Positions 26,701 through 38,504 of a stretch of DNA of 64,000 nucleotides are shown here, piece by piece. A program made the translations under genes and the position numbers. Under the pieces are notes generated by a model. The model searched no databases, was not told the origin of the DNA, and saw only the letters and a program-made list of their open reading frames with translations. Source of the DNA: Meandrina meandrites. Its lineage: Eukaryota; Cnidaria; Anthozoa; Scleractinia; Meandrinidae. The DNA is taken from contig OY855906.1 of NCBI GenBank assembly GCA_963693305.1, forward strand, positions 28,170,937-28,234,936. The letters are read 5' to 3'. How positions within the stretch are numbered: position 1 is the stretch's first letter; the number at the start of each line of letters is the position of its first letter.

Positions 26701-27673
26701 ACGTGATGTCACGCTGGCCATGTTGGTGGACCAGAACAGTAAACTCTCTCTCCGTTTGGGAACTGAATTCTATTTTACTTCAAATTCTGCGCAAACATTT
26801 CTATTGCTTGATCTACCAAAATGGCCGCTTGTCACGAGAGTGGAGGCCATCTGTTAAACTGGATTTTGAAGAATGCAGTATCCCTTCAGTAGGTATGTGA
26901 GACAGGTTCCATTTTCTATGAAATGTATTTCTCAAACTCATTAATAGTTCATTAAGTTAACTTCCAATCACGAGATGTATACCACACCACGTGCATGCAT
27001 TTGGATACCCAATGAAAAACAGTACACCAATCCAGTGAGAGTGGCATATACCACTAAAAATATGCACATCGACAACTTGCACAAAATCAATGAATATTTA
27101 TTAGTCCGTAGCATCCTTGAAATTTTTTAACAATACAACTCATGAAATCGGAAATAGTGCTAACAGCAATTCCTGAAATACAGATAGCGTCCGATACTGA
27201 ATACTATTGCATAAATTGTTTTTGGTGGATATAACTCTTCGTTCTTTTTGCTCGACTTCAATGACAAATTTGCTTTGCCATAAATTCAGAGAGTCGAACG
27301 CTTCGAAACCTGATGCAAATTGTATTCTGTAAATGGGCCTCCTGAAAGAATGGAATTTTTTCTCCACCCGAGTTCTTCGCAATTGTTTAAAAATATTAAC
27401 GCGTATTTGTTTTTATACGTTGTTGACGGGGAATACGGCTTTCTTGACTTAATTCTCTTCCTCGTAAACCATTTTCGGTTGCTAAACCACACCGCTCCTT
27501 CCTCGCTCATAGCTGGGACGCTATGAATCATGCATGCGATCGCGTTCTTACAGAAAAGGGCAAAAATTTGACACTGCATAATTTCTTCTTGTTTCATTTG
27601 ACAAAACATGTCACTGCATAATTTCCTATTGTTGCATTTGAGAAGAGTCTGCTTGTTTAAAAGTGAGAAGTGT
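23764..27673. other. Intergenic region without recognised genes
   Basis: AT-rich sequence with scattered repeat-like pieces: a short palindrome at about 24350-24415 (GTGAATAGT / ACTATTCAC), a stretch at 25885-26000 related to the 27674-27823 hairpin (TGTTTGGATA...CGATGAAA), and a segment near 26690-26860 with repeated CACGTGATGTCACG / GGCCATGTTGG themes common in repeats. No supported exon. Confidence 0.4.
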
Positions 27674-27823
27674 ACTATTTCCAAAACTCGAGCTCGTGTT
27701 TCATCGGGTTATCCAAACACCTGGCAACAATAAAAGCGCTCGGTCTACGGCCTCGTGCTTTCATTTGTTTCTCGGTGTTTGGATACCCCGATGAAACACG
27801 CGCTCTCGTCTTGGAAATAGTAG
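27674..27823. repeat. Hairpin MITE
   Basis: About 150 bp. The left arm (ACTATTTCCAAAACTCGAGC ... CATCGGGTTATCCAAACACC) is inverted in the right arm (GGTGTTTGGATACCCCGATG ... TTGGAAATAGTAG). The loop carries CGGTCTACGGCC. A cousin with GCGGTTCCAGACGCC-type arms is at 31608-31726. Confidence 0.7.
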
Positions 27824-27896
27824 TATAAAAGTTGTATAAAATTTGTTTGCACTTAGTTCCTCCATACCCAGCGCCTGGGAGATTTGACACTTTTAA

Positions 27897-28445
27897 CCCT
27901 ATTCAGACCGGGGGGGGGGGGGGGGGGGGGGCGGAAAGTGCCCGCGCTGAATTTGAACGTTTATAACTTTTTCCAGATTCACCAAACGCTGCCAAACTTA
28001 ACGCGTTTTTCTAAAGTTTATCTGGGAATAAATTGGTAGGATAGGTTGTTGTGTCTTGAACTTGACGTTACCATGGCAAGGTCATTTTGACAGACATGTT
28101 TTTCCAAATTTGTAATTTTTGTGTTCCCATTAATAAAAATTAACTTTAATTCAACTATTTTCACCTCTTTTAGGTTTTTTGCACTGTTTTATAGATTTTG
28201 AGTATTTTTCAGTAATTTTGGGCGGTTTTCTGATGTTTTGGAAAAATTTTGGCGGCTGATGTAATTGTCACGCGATATGACGTCATCACCGCACGTGACG
28301 TATATAAAAAGATAGATTTTTGGACATGCTATACACCCTGTAAGTTTTATTGCGATTGCTTAAATATTCTGGAAGTTTCGGAGGGGGGCGGAATCCCCCC
28401 CCCCCCCGGTCTGAAAAGATCCAAAAAAGCCCGGTCTGAATAGGG
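27897..28445. mobile_element. piggyBac-like MITE with TTAA duplication
   Basis: TTAA (27893-27896) precedes CCCTATTCAGACCGG, and GGTCTGAATAGGG is followed by TTAA (28446-28449). CCCT-type ends with a TTAA target site are typical of piggyBac. Long poly-G and poly-C tracts lie just inside the two ends. No transposase. Confidence 0.8.
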
Positions 28446-28975
28446 TTAAAGCTCAATAAACGAGAGGAAACACCTTTTAGTATTTTCCTAAGAACACCCG
28501 TACTAATGTGCTGATGCGCTAAATACCGCATGTTTGGAGAGCCGTTTAACTTGATAACACCTCCCGCATGAATGCAAAAAAGAAGTGAGTGCGTAATAGT
28601 ACTAAAGCACTTGTGCTGATCGGACAACGTTCACCCATCGCTACCCCCAACCCCCCACCCCCTTCCCTTTTTCCATCCCCACCATAACGCGACTGGCCCT
28701 AAAAAAGGCAGCGTCCTGAAGAGAAAGAATCTACGTATCGCCTTGTTTTATAGCTGTTATCCTGAATTGATCTTTGCAAGTCACACTGAAAGGATTTCCA
28801 TTCATTCTGCGCGTTGAAATACGTGTCATAGTCAGTCGTAAACAAAACGGCTTCATCGTCATTGCCTATTTTTAAAATGTTAGATCGACCCTGCTGGATG
28901 GCAAAGGAATGCGAAAGCCTCCAAAGCACTGCAAAGCAACTTCAACCTTTATCTTACTTCCTGTGTGGAGGTCGG

Positions 28976-29415
28976 AATATTCCCGGGGGGGGGGGGGGGG
29001 GGCACTTCCTATAAATGGGCTAATGGGGATGTGCCGCTGGATGGGGTCGCATTTTCACGACTGGACTGACTATAATGGGGTCGCCTTTTCAAGCACTTTT
29101 TATAGGGTGACTAGAATGGGGTCACACTTTTCTGGGATTTTGAGAGAAAGAAAATTCTGGCAAGTTGTGATTTATAAACGGAAAGATTCGCCGAAAAGAA
29201 AAAGTTACCGTATTCATTGCTGTTGTTTAATATTTGACAAACGGCTCCCATTAAGTGACTAAGTTGGGGTCATGAAAATTACATTTACCCAAAAGTGACT
29301 AAGATGGGGTCTATAATTGGCCATAGAATATGACTATAATGGGGCAGGGGTTCTGAGAGGCTAGCGGCACATACCCAACAAAGATTGGCCCAAGTAACCC
29401 CCCCGGGGGAATATT
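28976..29415. mobile_element. MITE-like repeat with AATATTCCCGGGG ends
   Basis: Inverted ends AATATTCCCGGGGG (left, running into a poly-G tract) and CCCCCGGGGGAATATT (right). The interior has several partial copies of a TATAATGGGGTC unit. Superfamily unknown, no ORF. Confidence 0.6.
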
Positions 29416-29909
29416 GTCCTTATCATGAGGTGGAAAGAGGAGCAATATCATTTGGGAGCAAACAAGCTAGTTAAAGAAACAGACTGGGTTATCTCGATCT
29501 CCTGATAATCCTCTTACACAGACTTTCTTCACTTATCTTGCAAGCACCAATTTGCATTGTTGTAATTTAAGCTCTTTTGTATCCGTCGTCGTTAATATGC
29601 ACCGGCTCTTTTGTATTAAGGTCTAGTGTAGTATTGTTCGTGTAGTATTGTCTCTAGTTAACTGTGGAAATGGTGCAAATAGCCCACTTCTTTGCATTCG
29701 TTACGCTCGCCATGCAGTTGTGAAGGTGTGAAGGTGAAATGCGTGACAAGCCCGAAGCAGTTTAAGGTATCTTCTTATCAGATCAAGTAAAGCAGCAATA
29801 CGGATAAAGTTACGGCTTACAATTTTACGTCGATAAAAAGAATGTCAGAGGTCGAATTTCTAGTTCTTGTCCTCAATGAACAGAGAGCAATCAAGAGTGT
29901 GATCGAAAT

Positions 29910-31763
29910 ATGGATCCCAATACGGCAGTGACTGGCGAAGAAAACATTTATTTTGAGATGGAATCCACAGCAATAGCTGTCGTTCAGGCGACTGCTAGTG
30001 AAAGGCCTCTTCCGGTACCAAAGCAAACGAGTTGCGAGAAATGTCTGCACGAAGTTAACAGCGACAGGCATGCCTTAGCAGAGCTTGAAAATATCTGTCG
30101 TTCAAACACAGTGATAATTCGACGAATGTGGTTCATTCTAACCGCTACTGTTGCTGTTCTTCTGACAGCGGTTGCCACACTGGTTTTAGTGACATTAATG
30201 GTTATGAAGTCGACAGATTGTGCCGCAACGCAAGGTAAGCTTCAGAACCTTTGCATTCCAAAGAATGTTCATGTTTGAATCCGAGTATTTGCAGAATACT
30301 TTAAACGAGAAATTAATGGCATTTATACTTACCTGAAGCGAGGTCTGCTTCTGGTAAGTAAAGTAACATGTTATGGATGTCGTGGTCGCACAATAGTTAG
30401 CGAGTCGAGAAAGGGCCGGGATCATTCTCATGTGTTCTTAAAAGGGCACCACCATCACAGTGCCTCACTCCACAAAGGGATACAAGTTGGGGCCATCGAT
30501 ATTTTGAGGGAAAGCCATCACAAAATCTGCTGTTTAAGCATCCCGTTCAGAGGCAGTAACAGTACCAGTAGGTAGTAGCCTTATAGTAGCCTCCCCAGTG
30601 CCTCCCCAGTGCGGTACCAGAATAAGCACCGGCGGGGAGGGACAATTGGTTTTAAAGCACAAGTGTGAGATATAATAAAAAGCGGTTGCGTATATTACAC
30701 ACGCAAATGCACTTGGCACACGCCGCTTGATTATAACAACCTTAATTATGAAGTAAACTCTGAAAGACTTGATAAGAAATTTTTTTCCTAAAAAAAAAAA
30801 TTATAATAGATGGCAAAATCTTGTTTCAAAGTAATGTGCCATTCGCGTGACTCACCAAGCGATATCGTTACCTTCCAACTGTTCTGACATTTCTCGTTAC
30901 TTTTAGACTTAGCGCAGTCGATAGGCCGAAGCTGCTGTTTGATAGAACCCCAATGAGGTCTTCGTTCTGTTAATGCACAGTGAAATTATTTTGCATCGAG
31001 TAGAATGACCTTCACTCACTCTACAAGATGCCGATGATATTATTTGACGTCATATTATCTGACGTCATTAGAGCAGCCATCTTGAATCCGCCGTCTTGGA
31101 TTTCACCATTTTCATAGAAAGTCAGAAGATAACGGATATTGACACAACATCACACCAGAAATACCAATAAAATATATAAAAAAAATGTACAAATTGTGTG
31201 ATTTTTGCCCATACCTGCATACAATTATGACGTTTCTATGGCAACGTCAAAAATCATGAACACACAGTTAACACATCAAGAATGAATGAAGCCTCTTGGG
31301 GAAAGTAGCTTCACATTTGCTTCCACGACCTTCCTTTTTTCTGTTTTTATTTGTTTTGTTTGTTTAAATCTACTGAAGCGGATAACCTGAGATACTTGTG
31401 CAGTCCTACTGAAGCTATTATGCACTTTCGCTCGTCGTGCTTTCCGCTTGTCAAAAATTCATACAACAGTTTCACGTCCCGCTTTTTTCTGTATTTTCTT
31501 GTTTTCCAGAGTTTCGACGTATTCTTCTGCTAAAGAACCGTAGGCTTTCACTTATGTTTTCTTTTTTTTTTTTTCAAAGAATACCGAGAAAGTTTCAAGG
31601 TAAACATTGGCAAGTACTTCATTGCGGGTTCCAGACACCGAGAAGCAGATAAAGGCAGGAGGCCGTAGGCCGAGTGCTTTCACTTGTTGCGAGGCGTCTG
31701 GAACCGTGATGAAGCACGAAGTCCTGGTTTTTGACATATCTTCTCACATGTAACAATAAGGAA

Positions 31764-31862
<99 letters not shown>

Positions 31863-33294
31863 ATAGTCGTTATTCATAGTTTTAAATCAAACGTTAAAAC
31901 TTACAAAGTCATTATAAATTGAAACGGAACTAGCTAGCTATTTAGAATAAAAAAAGATATCTATTTACAAAGCACTTCTTAAACTTCTCTGTGTTAACAC
32001 GTGGGATCTGGTAAGGATGCGTCCTACCGCCTAGAGCCCGGTTCTTAAGTGGGGGGAGAAGATCCTGCAAGGGATGCGAGGAAGTACCCATAATACTTTT
32101 CCAGAGCCTCACATCTCTGTCTTTAACAACTTGTTGAATCGATGATTCATGTAGAATATACCCAAATCGAAAGGCCCTTCTCAATAGTCTATCAATCTGA
32201 ATAAGGTATTTGGTATAAGCAGCAACACCCCAAACTCTACTACTAGTAAGTAAAAAGTGACATAATGAGGCAATTACAGAGGTAATCAAGATCAGATACA
32301 CTATAGCCATTTCTTTTACACACTTTAAGGATATGCATACGTTTTAGAGCTCTTGTCATTAGAGTTCCACATTTCCATTTCTCTCGTTTTGCACTGTTTT
32401 CGTGACTTGTAATAGTCAATAAAACAGCTCATCAAAATGTTTCATCTCAGATGAAAACCTGGTGGTTTTTTATCTGGTGTTTCACCAGGTTTCAAGATTC
32501 ATCCGCCTGGCTCAAATGGTCGTCATTTATGTGCTTTTGACGGCATGAGTAATTAATGAGTTGAATGTTTCTTGAAACGCAGACGAAAGAAAATTACACC
32601 TTGGCTCAAAGATATAAATTGCATGTTCTCGTGGCAAAAACAATATCTCACTCGTTCACTGCGCAACTCGAACATAAAATTCATATCTTCTCGCCGCCGT
32701 CTAATATCCTCAATGTATATCCGGGTATTAAATTGTCAATTGATATCAGCTTCCCTTGTTTTTCAGTATGTGGACCTGTAGGTGTAGCGGACAGGAACAC
32801 AATACCAGATGCTAAAATGACGGCAAGCACAGTCTTTACTAGTGATTATGATCCATACTATGGCCGGCTAAACGAAACCAGAGGAAGAGGAGCCTGGTGT
32901 CCAAAGACTTCATCAGACAGAACAGACTATCTTCAAGTTGACATGGGTGCAGTGCACGCTGTTTGTGCAGTGGCGACACAAGGGCAAAGAGTAGCTTCTT
33001 ATGACTGGACCACCAGTTACAAGTTAGATCATTCTTTAGATGGGGAAACTTGGAATGCCTACAAGGAAAATAACGTTGAAAAGGTGAGATGATTTACGGG
33101 CAATATTATAAATAAGTAGTTTGATGGTAGATAAGTATTGATCAATATATTTAGCAAGATATCGATCTTTTTCCTTCTTCTTCCCATTCTCTTTTCGTCT
33201 TTCACCTCGTTAATTTGGGCAAAAAATACATTCCAGTTAAAACATGACAACTAACACATGAAGCATTCGTTTAGTTTACAATTACTTTAGTGTC

Positions 33295-33333
<39 letters not shown>

Positions 33334-35801
33334 TTGCGGGCCTAAGAGAGGCCCGTAACACTAATATTGACAGAGACCAGCGGATTGCGTATCACGCGTG
33401 CGCACCACGTTTATAACAAAACCGGAAGTTGAAATTTCATCTTCCACCAAGAACGATATCGACGTTGTCTGAGAAGTTCTCACGATCTCTTTAAATTATT
33501 ACTATGAAAATAAAGCTGCCCATTGCCGACATCGTAAGGACAAGGCTCTGTAAGTGCATCTAGGCCCACACTTTCTAACCTGTGGTTACCACTAGTTTAT
33601 TTATTTGTTTTTTTTTTTTTCATAATCAGTAATAATAACTATTGAATGCTGGGTTTTGTTTTGGTATTTGGGCTATGTAAACTCAAAGAACAACTGTTAC
33701 ATGTAAAAAACAATAGCAAATGCAGAGACACGCAAAGACATACATTTTGTAACAATTTTAATGTGCATTCTAGAGGTGGTGATTATTTCAAATATCTCTC
33801 TGTTTTAAAATGGGGAGGGGGCTGTTCGAGGAGACAGGAGAGGTTTTTCGCGTTATGAGCAAGACAACACGCAGCAGTTAAGATAAATGAACGTTTATCC
33901 AGCATTTATTTTTCAGGGAGACCCAACGAGCAAATTTGTGAGAATTCATCCAGGTTAATACTCCACGTTTTCGCACAGTACATTATGGAAAACATTCTTT
34001 ATGATACTTTGGGCGTAATCTGGAACAAACTAGATCACAGTGATAGAGAGAAACCAAATGCCACGAGTTTCAAAAACAGTATTAGGAGGGAAGACCTTAC
34101 ACGTCTAATACATACGGAGTGTAAATGTGACATATGCAGCTAGACCGCTATAGATTTTAAATTTTTTAATCTTTAATTCTTTATTGCATATTTTATCTCA
34201 CACCTACTTTCATTTTAAAATTTCATATTTTATTCTCATTTATTTATTTTTTCTTAGAATTTAGTGTAAATATTTTAACTTTATTTAGCTTAGATATATT
34301 TTAATGTAAATAGTGTCCCCAATTAGTTTTTAAACGCTAAATACTACTGACACTATAATAAAATACAGTCGAAGCTCTCTTAAAGGACACTCTCGTAAGC
34401 GGACAGCTCTACTTACGGCCGCCTTGTTTGAATCCCCGTTTTCACTCCCATACAAACTCTGTATTTTTACATTCTCGTAAGCGGACAATCCCGTAAGCGG
34501 CCGCGGACACTTTCAGAGATTACGACTTAGACTTTTTCTTTGTTTTTAAGCTCCCGTAAGCGGACACCCGAAAGAAAATCCTATTAACAACCTCTGAATG
34601 TTGGTTTTATCAGTCAACTTTATTGTTAGCTCGGCAAGCTCCCGTAAGCGGCCATCCATCCCCTACACCTCTAGTGGCCCCTTACGAGAACCATTCTTGT
34701 AAGCGGCCAGCTCCAGTTACGGACACTTTTTTCGCGTCCCGAGGGTGTCCGCTTACGAGAGCTTCGACTGTATTTCATTTATTCATTCATTCATTCATTC
34801 ATTCATTCATTCATTCATTCATTCATTCATTCATTCATTCATTCATTCATTCATTCATTCATTCATTCATTCATTCATTCATTCATTCATTCATTCATTC
34901 ATTCATTCATTCATTCATTCATTCATTCATTCATTCATTCATTCATTCATTCATTCATTCATTCATTCATTCATTCATTCATTCATTCATTCATTCATTC
35001 ATTCATTCATTCATTCATTCATTCGCTCGTTGGTTGGTTGGTTGGTTGGTTGGTTGGTTGGCTGGCTGGTTGGTTGGTTGGTGGGTTGGTTGGTTGGTTG
35101 GTTGGTTGGTTGGTTGGTTGGTTGGGTGGTTGGTTCGTTCTTTCATTCATCAGGAGCTACGAAGTAACATTAAAAATAATAAGCATTCTCGGCAAAACAA
35201 TCATTTTAGGTCCTGGCAAAATTATATCCATCTTCGCACTCCTAAGGAAGACGCAACAACACTAGCCAGAAAAGAAATTTCCCTGTGAAACGTCTTTTTA
35301 ATTTGCAAACAGCTCCGTTGGTTACCTCTTGAACATATACAAAGGCCATGCGAACAGCCCGTTGTCCTTGTTTGGGCCCCCAGTGATTTTTCCGATGTTA
35401 CACACGTTGCGTTCTTTTCTGCCTGGCCAACAGCAACATCTCCAGATTTACTATTTACCTGTTCCATAATGTCACGATATTATCTATTTTATTTCAATTT
35501 TTCTACCACTCGGTTCAATGCTTACTTTATAGCTTTATTAGCGTGTCAATTTCATTAACCCAGGAAGAACCCTCTTCTGACTAACCCTCTGTTATCCCTC
35601 CACTATCTGTCGTCTTGAAACATATCAGTAATTTGTGCTTCGTTCTTTTTACGTATGCAGGTGTTCCCAGGAAATACAGATGATCATAGTATTGTGAAGC
35701 ATTCACTCAGTACTGACGTCAAAGCCAGATTTGTTCGGTTTTATCCCGTCACATACCACGGCTGGCCTTGTATGTCCGTTGAAATATATGTACTAAAATA
35801 A
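29910..35801 (+). CDS. Discoidin gene B: single-pass membrane protein with one F5/8 type C domain
   Basis: Three exons with matching phases: 29910-30234, 32767-33083, 35661-35801; predicted 260 aa. The N-terminus (about 80 residues, hydrophilic, with EENIYFEM) is followed by one strongly hydrophobic helix at about residues 72-98 ([20 protein letters not shown]). The basic residues RRMW before the helix fit a cytoplasmic N-terminus and type II topology. The rest is a single F5/8C domain beginning [11 protein letters not shown], with [45 protein letters not shown], and ending [11 protein letters not shown]. It is closely related to copy C and, in the discoidin part only, to copy A; it lacks the collagen and Ig region. 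All junctions are GT-AG. The large introns carry LINE and MITE insertions. Ligand and function are not known from sequence; F5/8C domains often bind carbohydrate or lipid. Confidence 0.85.
31608..31726. repeat. Hairpin MITE in gene B intron 1
   Basis: The arms TACTTCATTGCGGGTTCCAG and the inverse CTGGAACCGTGATGAAGCA enclose a loop with GGCCGTAGGCCGAGTGC. Related in design to the 27674-27823 hairpin. Confidence 0.6.
31745..32405 (-). pseudogene. LINE 3' fragment (C-terminus of reverse-transcriptase ORF) with TTTA tail
   Basis: The minus strand encodes the C-terminal tail of a cnidarian-type non-LTR retrotransposon [21 protein letters not shown], then after a frame change [28 protein letters not shown], and [17 protein letters not shown] to a stop at 31942-31944. 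It ends in a (TTTA)n tail that appears as AAAT repeats at about 31757-31865 on the + strand. It is 5' truncated and frameshifted, hence dead. Confidence 0.75.
32600..32700. repeat. Hairpin repeat shortly before the gene B discoidin exon
   Basis: The left arm GGCTCAAAGATATAAATTGC and right arm AAATTCATATCTTCTCGCC are imperfect inverts around CACTCGTTCACTGCG. Same family as 3130-3250. A truncated copy occupies the matching position in copy C (47685-47725), so the insertion predates the B/C duplication. Confidence 0.65.
33296..33333. repeat. (ATTT)n microsatellite in gene B intron 2
   Basis: About nine tandem ATTT units, possibly the tail of an eroded LINE. The flanking unique sequence is not recognised. 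Confidence 0.8.
33918..33955 (+). pseudogene. Degenerate extra copy of an F5/8C terminal exon fragment in gene B intron
   Basis: After a TTTTTCAG acceptor-like site the frame reads [12 protein letters not shown], resembling the start and the VRF-P segment of the terminal discoidin exon (FPGNTD...ARFVRFYP) but with the middle missing. The same remnant is at 51905-51945 in copy C, so it is ancestral to both. Broken by a LINE in gene B. Confidence 0.5.
34366..34770. mobile_element. pogo/Tigger-like MITE inside the LINE 3'UTR
   Basis: Ends CAGTCGAAGCTCTC and the exact inverse GAGAGCTTCGACTG are flanked by TA (34364-34365 and 34771-34772). The interior is rich in a CTCGTAAGCGGACA unit and its inverse. 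405 bp, no ORF. Confidence 0.85.
34777..35140. repeat. (ATTC)n followed by (TTGG)n microsatellite
   Basis: About 60 ATTC units to about 35023, then imperfect TTGG/TTGGC units to about 35135. The open frames across it (HSFI repeats, GWLV repeats) are translations of the microsatellite and not genes. Confidence 0.95.
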
Positions 35802-37002
35802 CTACGATGCCTAGTTAAATAGGTCCTTAGGCTGGGGGTTTTCGGCGGGTTTGGTCCGTAGAATGGTACAACGTATGTAGTCCGCTTCCTTCTAACAACA
35901 GAAAAAATAATACTGACGTTATTTATATTTATTTGAACACGAAAAAGACACGATTTGCGGCCCATGCAACAAATTTACCGAAGGACAAGTTGTGAAGAGT
36001 TACGGAAGGTAACCTAAAGCAAACCATTGGCATCCAATTCTTTTATGTAAAATTCTCATTTTTAAAGCCATCAGCATGTTGCAGAAACGGAGCTACATGC
36101 GAGCATCAATGGGGGAAGTTGCTTGTCCAAACATGCTCTTCTTTATATCCATTATGATACCCATGTGTACCTGGACACGGTATACAGAAGACTGTTAAGC
36201 TTGCTTTCATTCCCATAAACTACAACGGTCTAAAATAAGGCCAGTCTACATTTTTTTTTTGAACATGGTATTTTTGAATTGTATTTTTAAAATGTGCATT
36301 AAAACAATTCAGATTGGAGCACTTTCTGGATGAAATGGAAAGCATTTCGGTTTTAACGTATCATTCATATACCCTTTCGCGATGAGATCAAAGCTCATCT
36401 CACAAGTAAAAACTCAGAAGGCTTCGATCTGGTCTAGCCAAGTGACTGTAAAACGCACAATGGTGTGTGATGTTAAAGACAAGTTTGTTTATTTAGCAAT
36501 GAGTGAAAATTAGTGCAATTCTATGTTGTGAAATGTTAGAATTTAGGTGCTGTCGAAATACAACTAAATCATCAAAACGTGTAGGAGAAGACTTTTTCGA
36601 CGGCCTAAACAAACTACGGAGTATTCGTAAAACTTTAAATTGGTGAATAAATCCTCGCAAGAAAACATCAAACGACTTGCGTGATTTGAACCCGGGCCAA
36701 TTTTGTAGAAAATAAATAAATAAATAAAACTTTTATAGCGCACTTATATACTAAAGTTTTAAGGCGCTTTACAATTAATTTTTAAAAAATTAACAAAGTA
36801 ACTAAAAACACAATTTTCTATAATCAGTTGCCTCATCAATCACGACGTGTTGGTATTTAATTCACCGCTTACATACATGCATGTACGCATGCATGTTAAA
36901 GTTACGGCTTACAAATTTTACGTCGATGAGAAGAATGTCAGAGGTCGAATTTCTAATTCTTGTCCTTAATGAACAGAGAGTGATCAAGGGTGTGATCGAA
37001 AT
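35802..37002. other. Intergenic region between genes B and C
   Basis: No exon recognised. An AATA microsatellite at about 36709-36727 precedes TTTTATAGCGCACTTATA and AAGGCGCTTTACAAT, a motif pair common in invertebrate SINE/LINE 3' ends. From about 36900 the sequence aligns with the gene B upstream region (GTTACGGCTTACAA...), so this is the duplicated promoter/5'UTR of copy C. Confidence 0.5.
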
Positions 37003-37277
37003 ATGGATCCCAATAAGACAGTGACTGGCGAAGAAAACATTTATTTTGAGATGGAATCCACAGCAGAAGCCGATGGCTACGATGACGTCGTCGAAACTTA
37101 CGATGAGGGACTTTAAGCACCGACAACGGGAACGGCAACGGGGAAACCGAGAAAGGTCTGGGGAGACGACGAGGTTTTGGCGCGTATTTAGAAATAGTTA
37201 AGCGGCCACAACAAGACGCCGACGACAACGTTGACCGACATTCGCACCAAGACTAGGAGGTGTATTATTCTGTAAAT

Positions 37278-38504
37278 ATGCCTAAGCTAAAAGAGGTAAG
37301 AAATCAACTCCTGATAAGCCACTCTCAAGGAGTGATAAACGATGAAGAGTTTTTGCTGTTATACGATTTAAACAAGTCAAAAAATTTGGATCTCCCGTAC
37401 GAATCCTATAACTATTTTGACTTTGATATGCTGGAGAACGACGAGTGCTTGTCAGAATTTCGATTTCACAAACGGGATATTCCACTTTTAGCCGACGTTC
37501 TGCAGGTACCTGATGTGATAACTTGCTATCAAAGAAGTGTTTGTAGTGGCCTGGAAGCCCTTTGTGTTGTCCTCAAGAGACTGGCATATCCTTGTCGGTA
37601 TGCCGATATGATACCCAGATTTGCGAAGCCTGTTCCAGTACTATGTATGATCAACAACTACATGGTTGATTTCATATACCAGATGCATAGCCACAGAATT
37701 CTTCAGTGGAATGACGGCCTACTTAACCCTCGTGCGCTTGACAAGTACGCAACAGCCATCGCAGCTCAAGGTTCCCCTTTGGAGAACTGTTTTGGCTTTA
37801 TTGATGGAACTGTTAGGCCGATAAGTAAGCCGGGTCAAAATCAGAAAATAGTCTACAATGGCCATAAAAGGGTGCACGCCATTAAATTCCAGTCCGTGGC
37901 ACTTCCCAATGGAATGATTGGAAATATGTTTGGACCAGTTGGTAAGTGAGAAAACATGAATGTTGTTCTATTTTTCTTTTATCTTTTTTTTTTTGCCTTA
38001 TTCTAGGAAGAGCTAGGGTAAGGTGGAAAGTCGAAAGAGGTTCTTGCACTAGTGGAATAACATGTTTTGTGATTTTGTTCTTTAGAGGGAAAGCGCCACG
38101 ATGCTGCGATGCTGCATGATTCACATCTTCTTGATGATCTACAGCAGTTTGCTTTCACACCTGGGCCTATTGTGTATCCAATGTGCCTCTATGGAGATCC
38201 AGCATATCCTTTACGAGTGCATCTTCAGGCTCCATTCCGAAACATGCATCTTACACCACGAATGGAACTGTTTAATAAATCAATGAGCCCTCTAAGAGTT
38301 TCTGTCGAGTGGCTATTTAATGATATAGTCAACTATTTTAAATTTATTGATTTCAAAAAGAACCTTAAGATAGGTCTCTCAGCAGTGGGGAAAATGTACC
38401 TAGTTTGTGCTGTACTAAGAAACGCCCTAACATGCTTGTATGGCAACATAACATCAGAATTCTATAATCTAGACCCCCCTACCTTGCAGGACTACTTTGC
38501 CTAG
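37278..38504 (+). CDS. PIF/Harbinger DDE transposase (HARBI1-like nuclease)
   Basis: Two exons, 37278-37941 and 38086-38504, joined through a 144-bp GT-AG intron in consistent phase; predicted 360 aa with no internal stop, a normal length for the family. Catalytic-core motifs: GFIDGT (first Asp), CLYGDPAYPL (second Asp) and VEWLFNDI (Glu). Supporting family signatures are KRVHAIKFQSVALPNG, EGKRHDAAMLHDS and FKF-DFK near the end. The family cuts and re-integrates the element with its partner Myb/SANT protein, usually at short AT-rich targets. The ATG at 37278 gives MPKLKEVRNQLL. The intact frame suggests recent activity. Confidence 0.92.

Larger units (their letters stand above)
33956..35148 (+). 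mobile_element. LINE 3' end with (ATTC)n tail, inserted in gene B intron 2
   Basis: The frame to the TAG at 34141-34143 reads like the C-terminus of cnidarian LINE ORFs ([38 protein letters not shown]). An AT-rich 3'UTR follows, then a 405-bp MITE (34366-34770), then about 60 units of ATTC and about 25 of TTGG. The flanks ATTCATCCAGG and ATTCATCAGG look like the target duplication. Copy C (near 51940) has the uninterrupted sequence, confirming the insertion. Confidence 0.7.

Noticed and set aside
31680..31877. FIYL-repeat frame on the minus strand
   Set aside because: Translation of the (TTTA)n tail of a LINE fragment.
34623..35288. Long open frames made of HSFI and GWLV repeats
   Set aside because: They are translations of the (ATTC)n and (TTGG)n microsatellites, open in all three frames because the unit has no stop.
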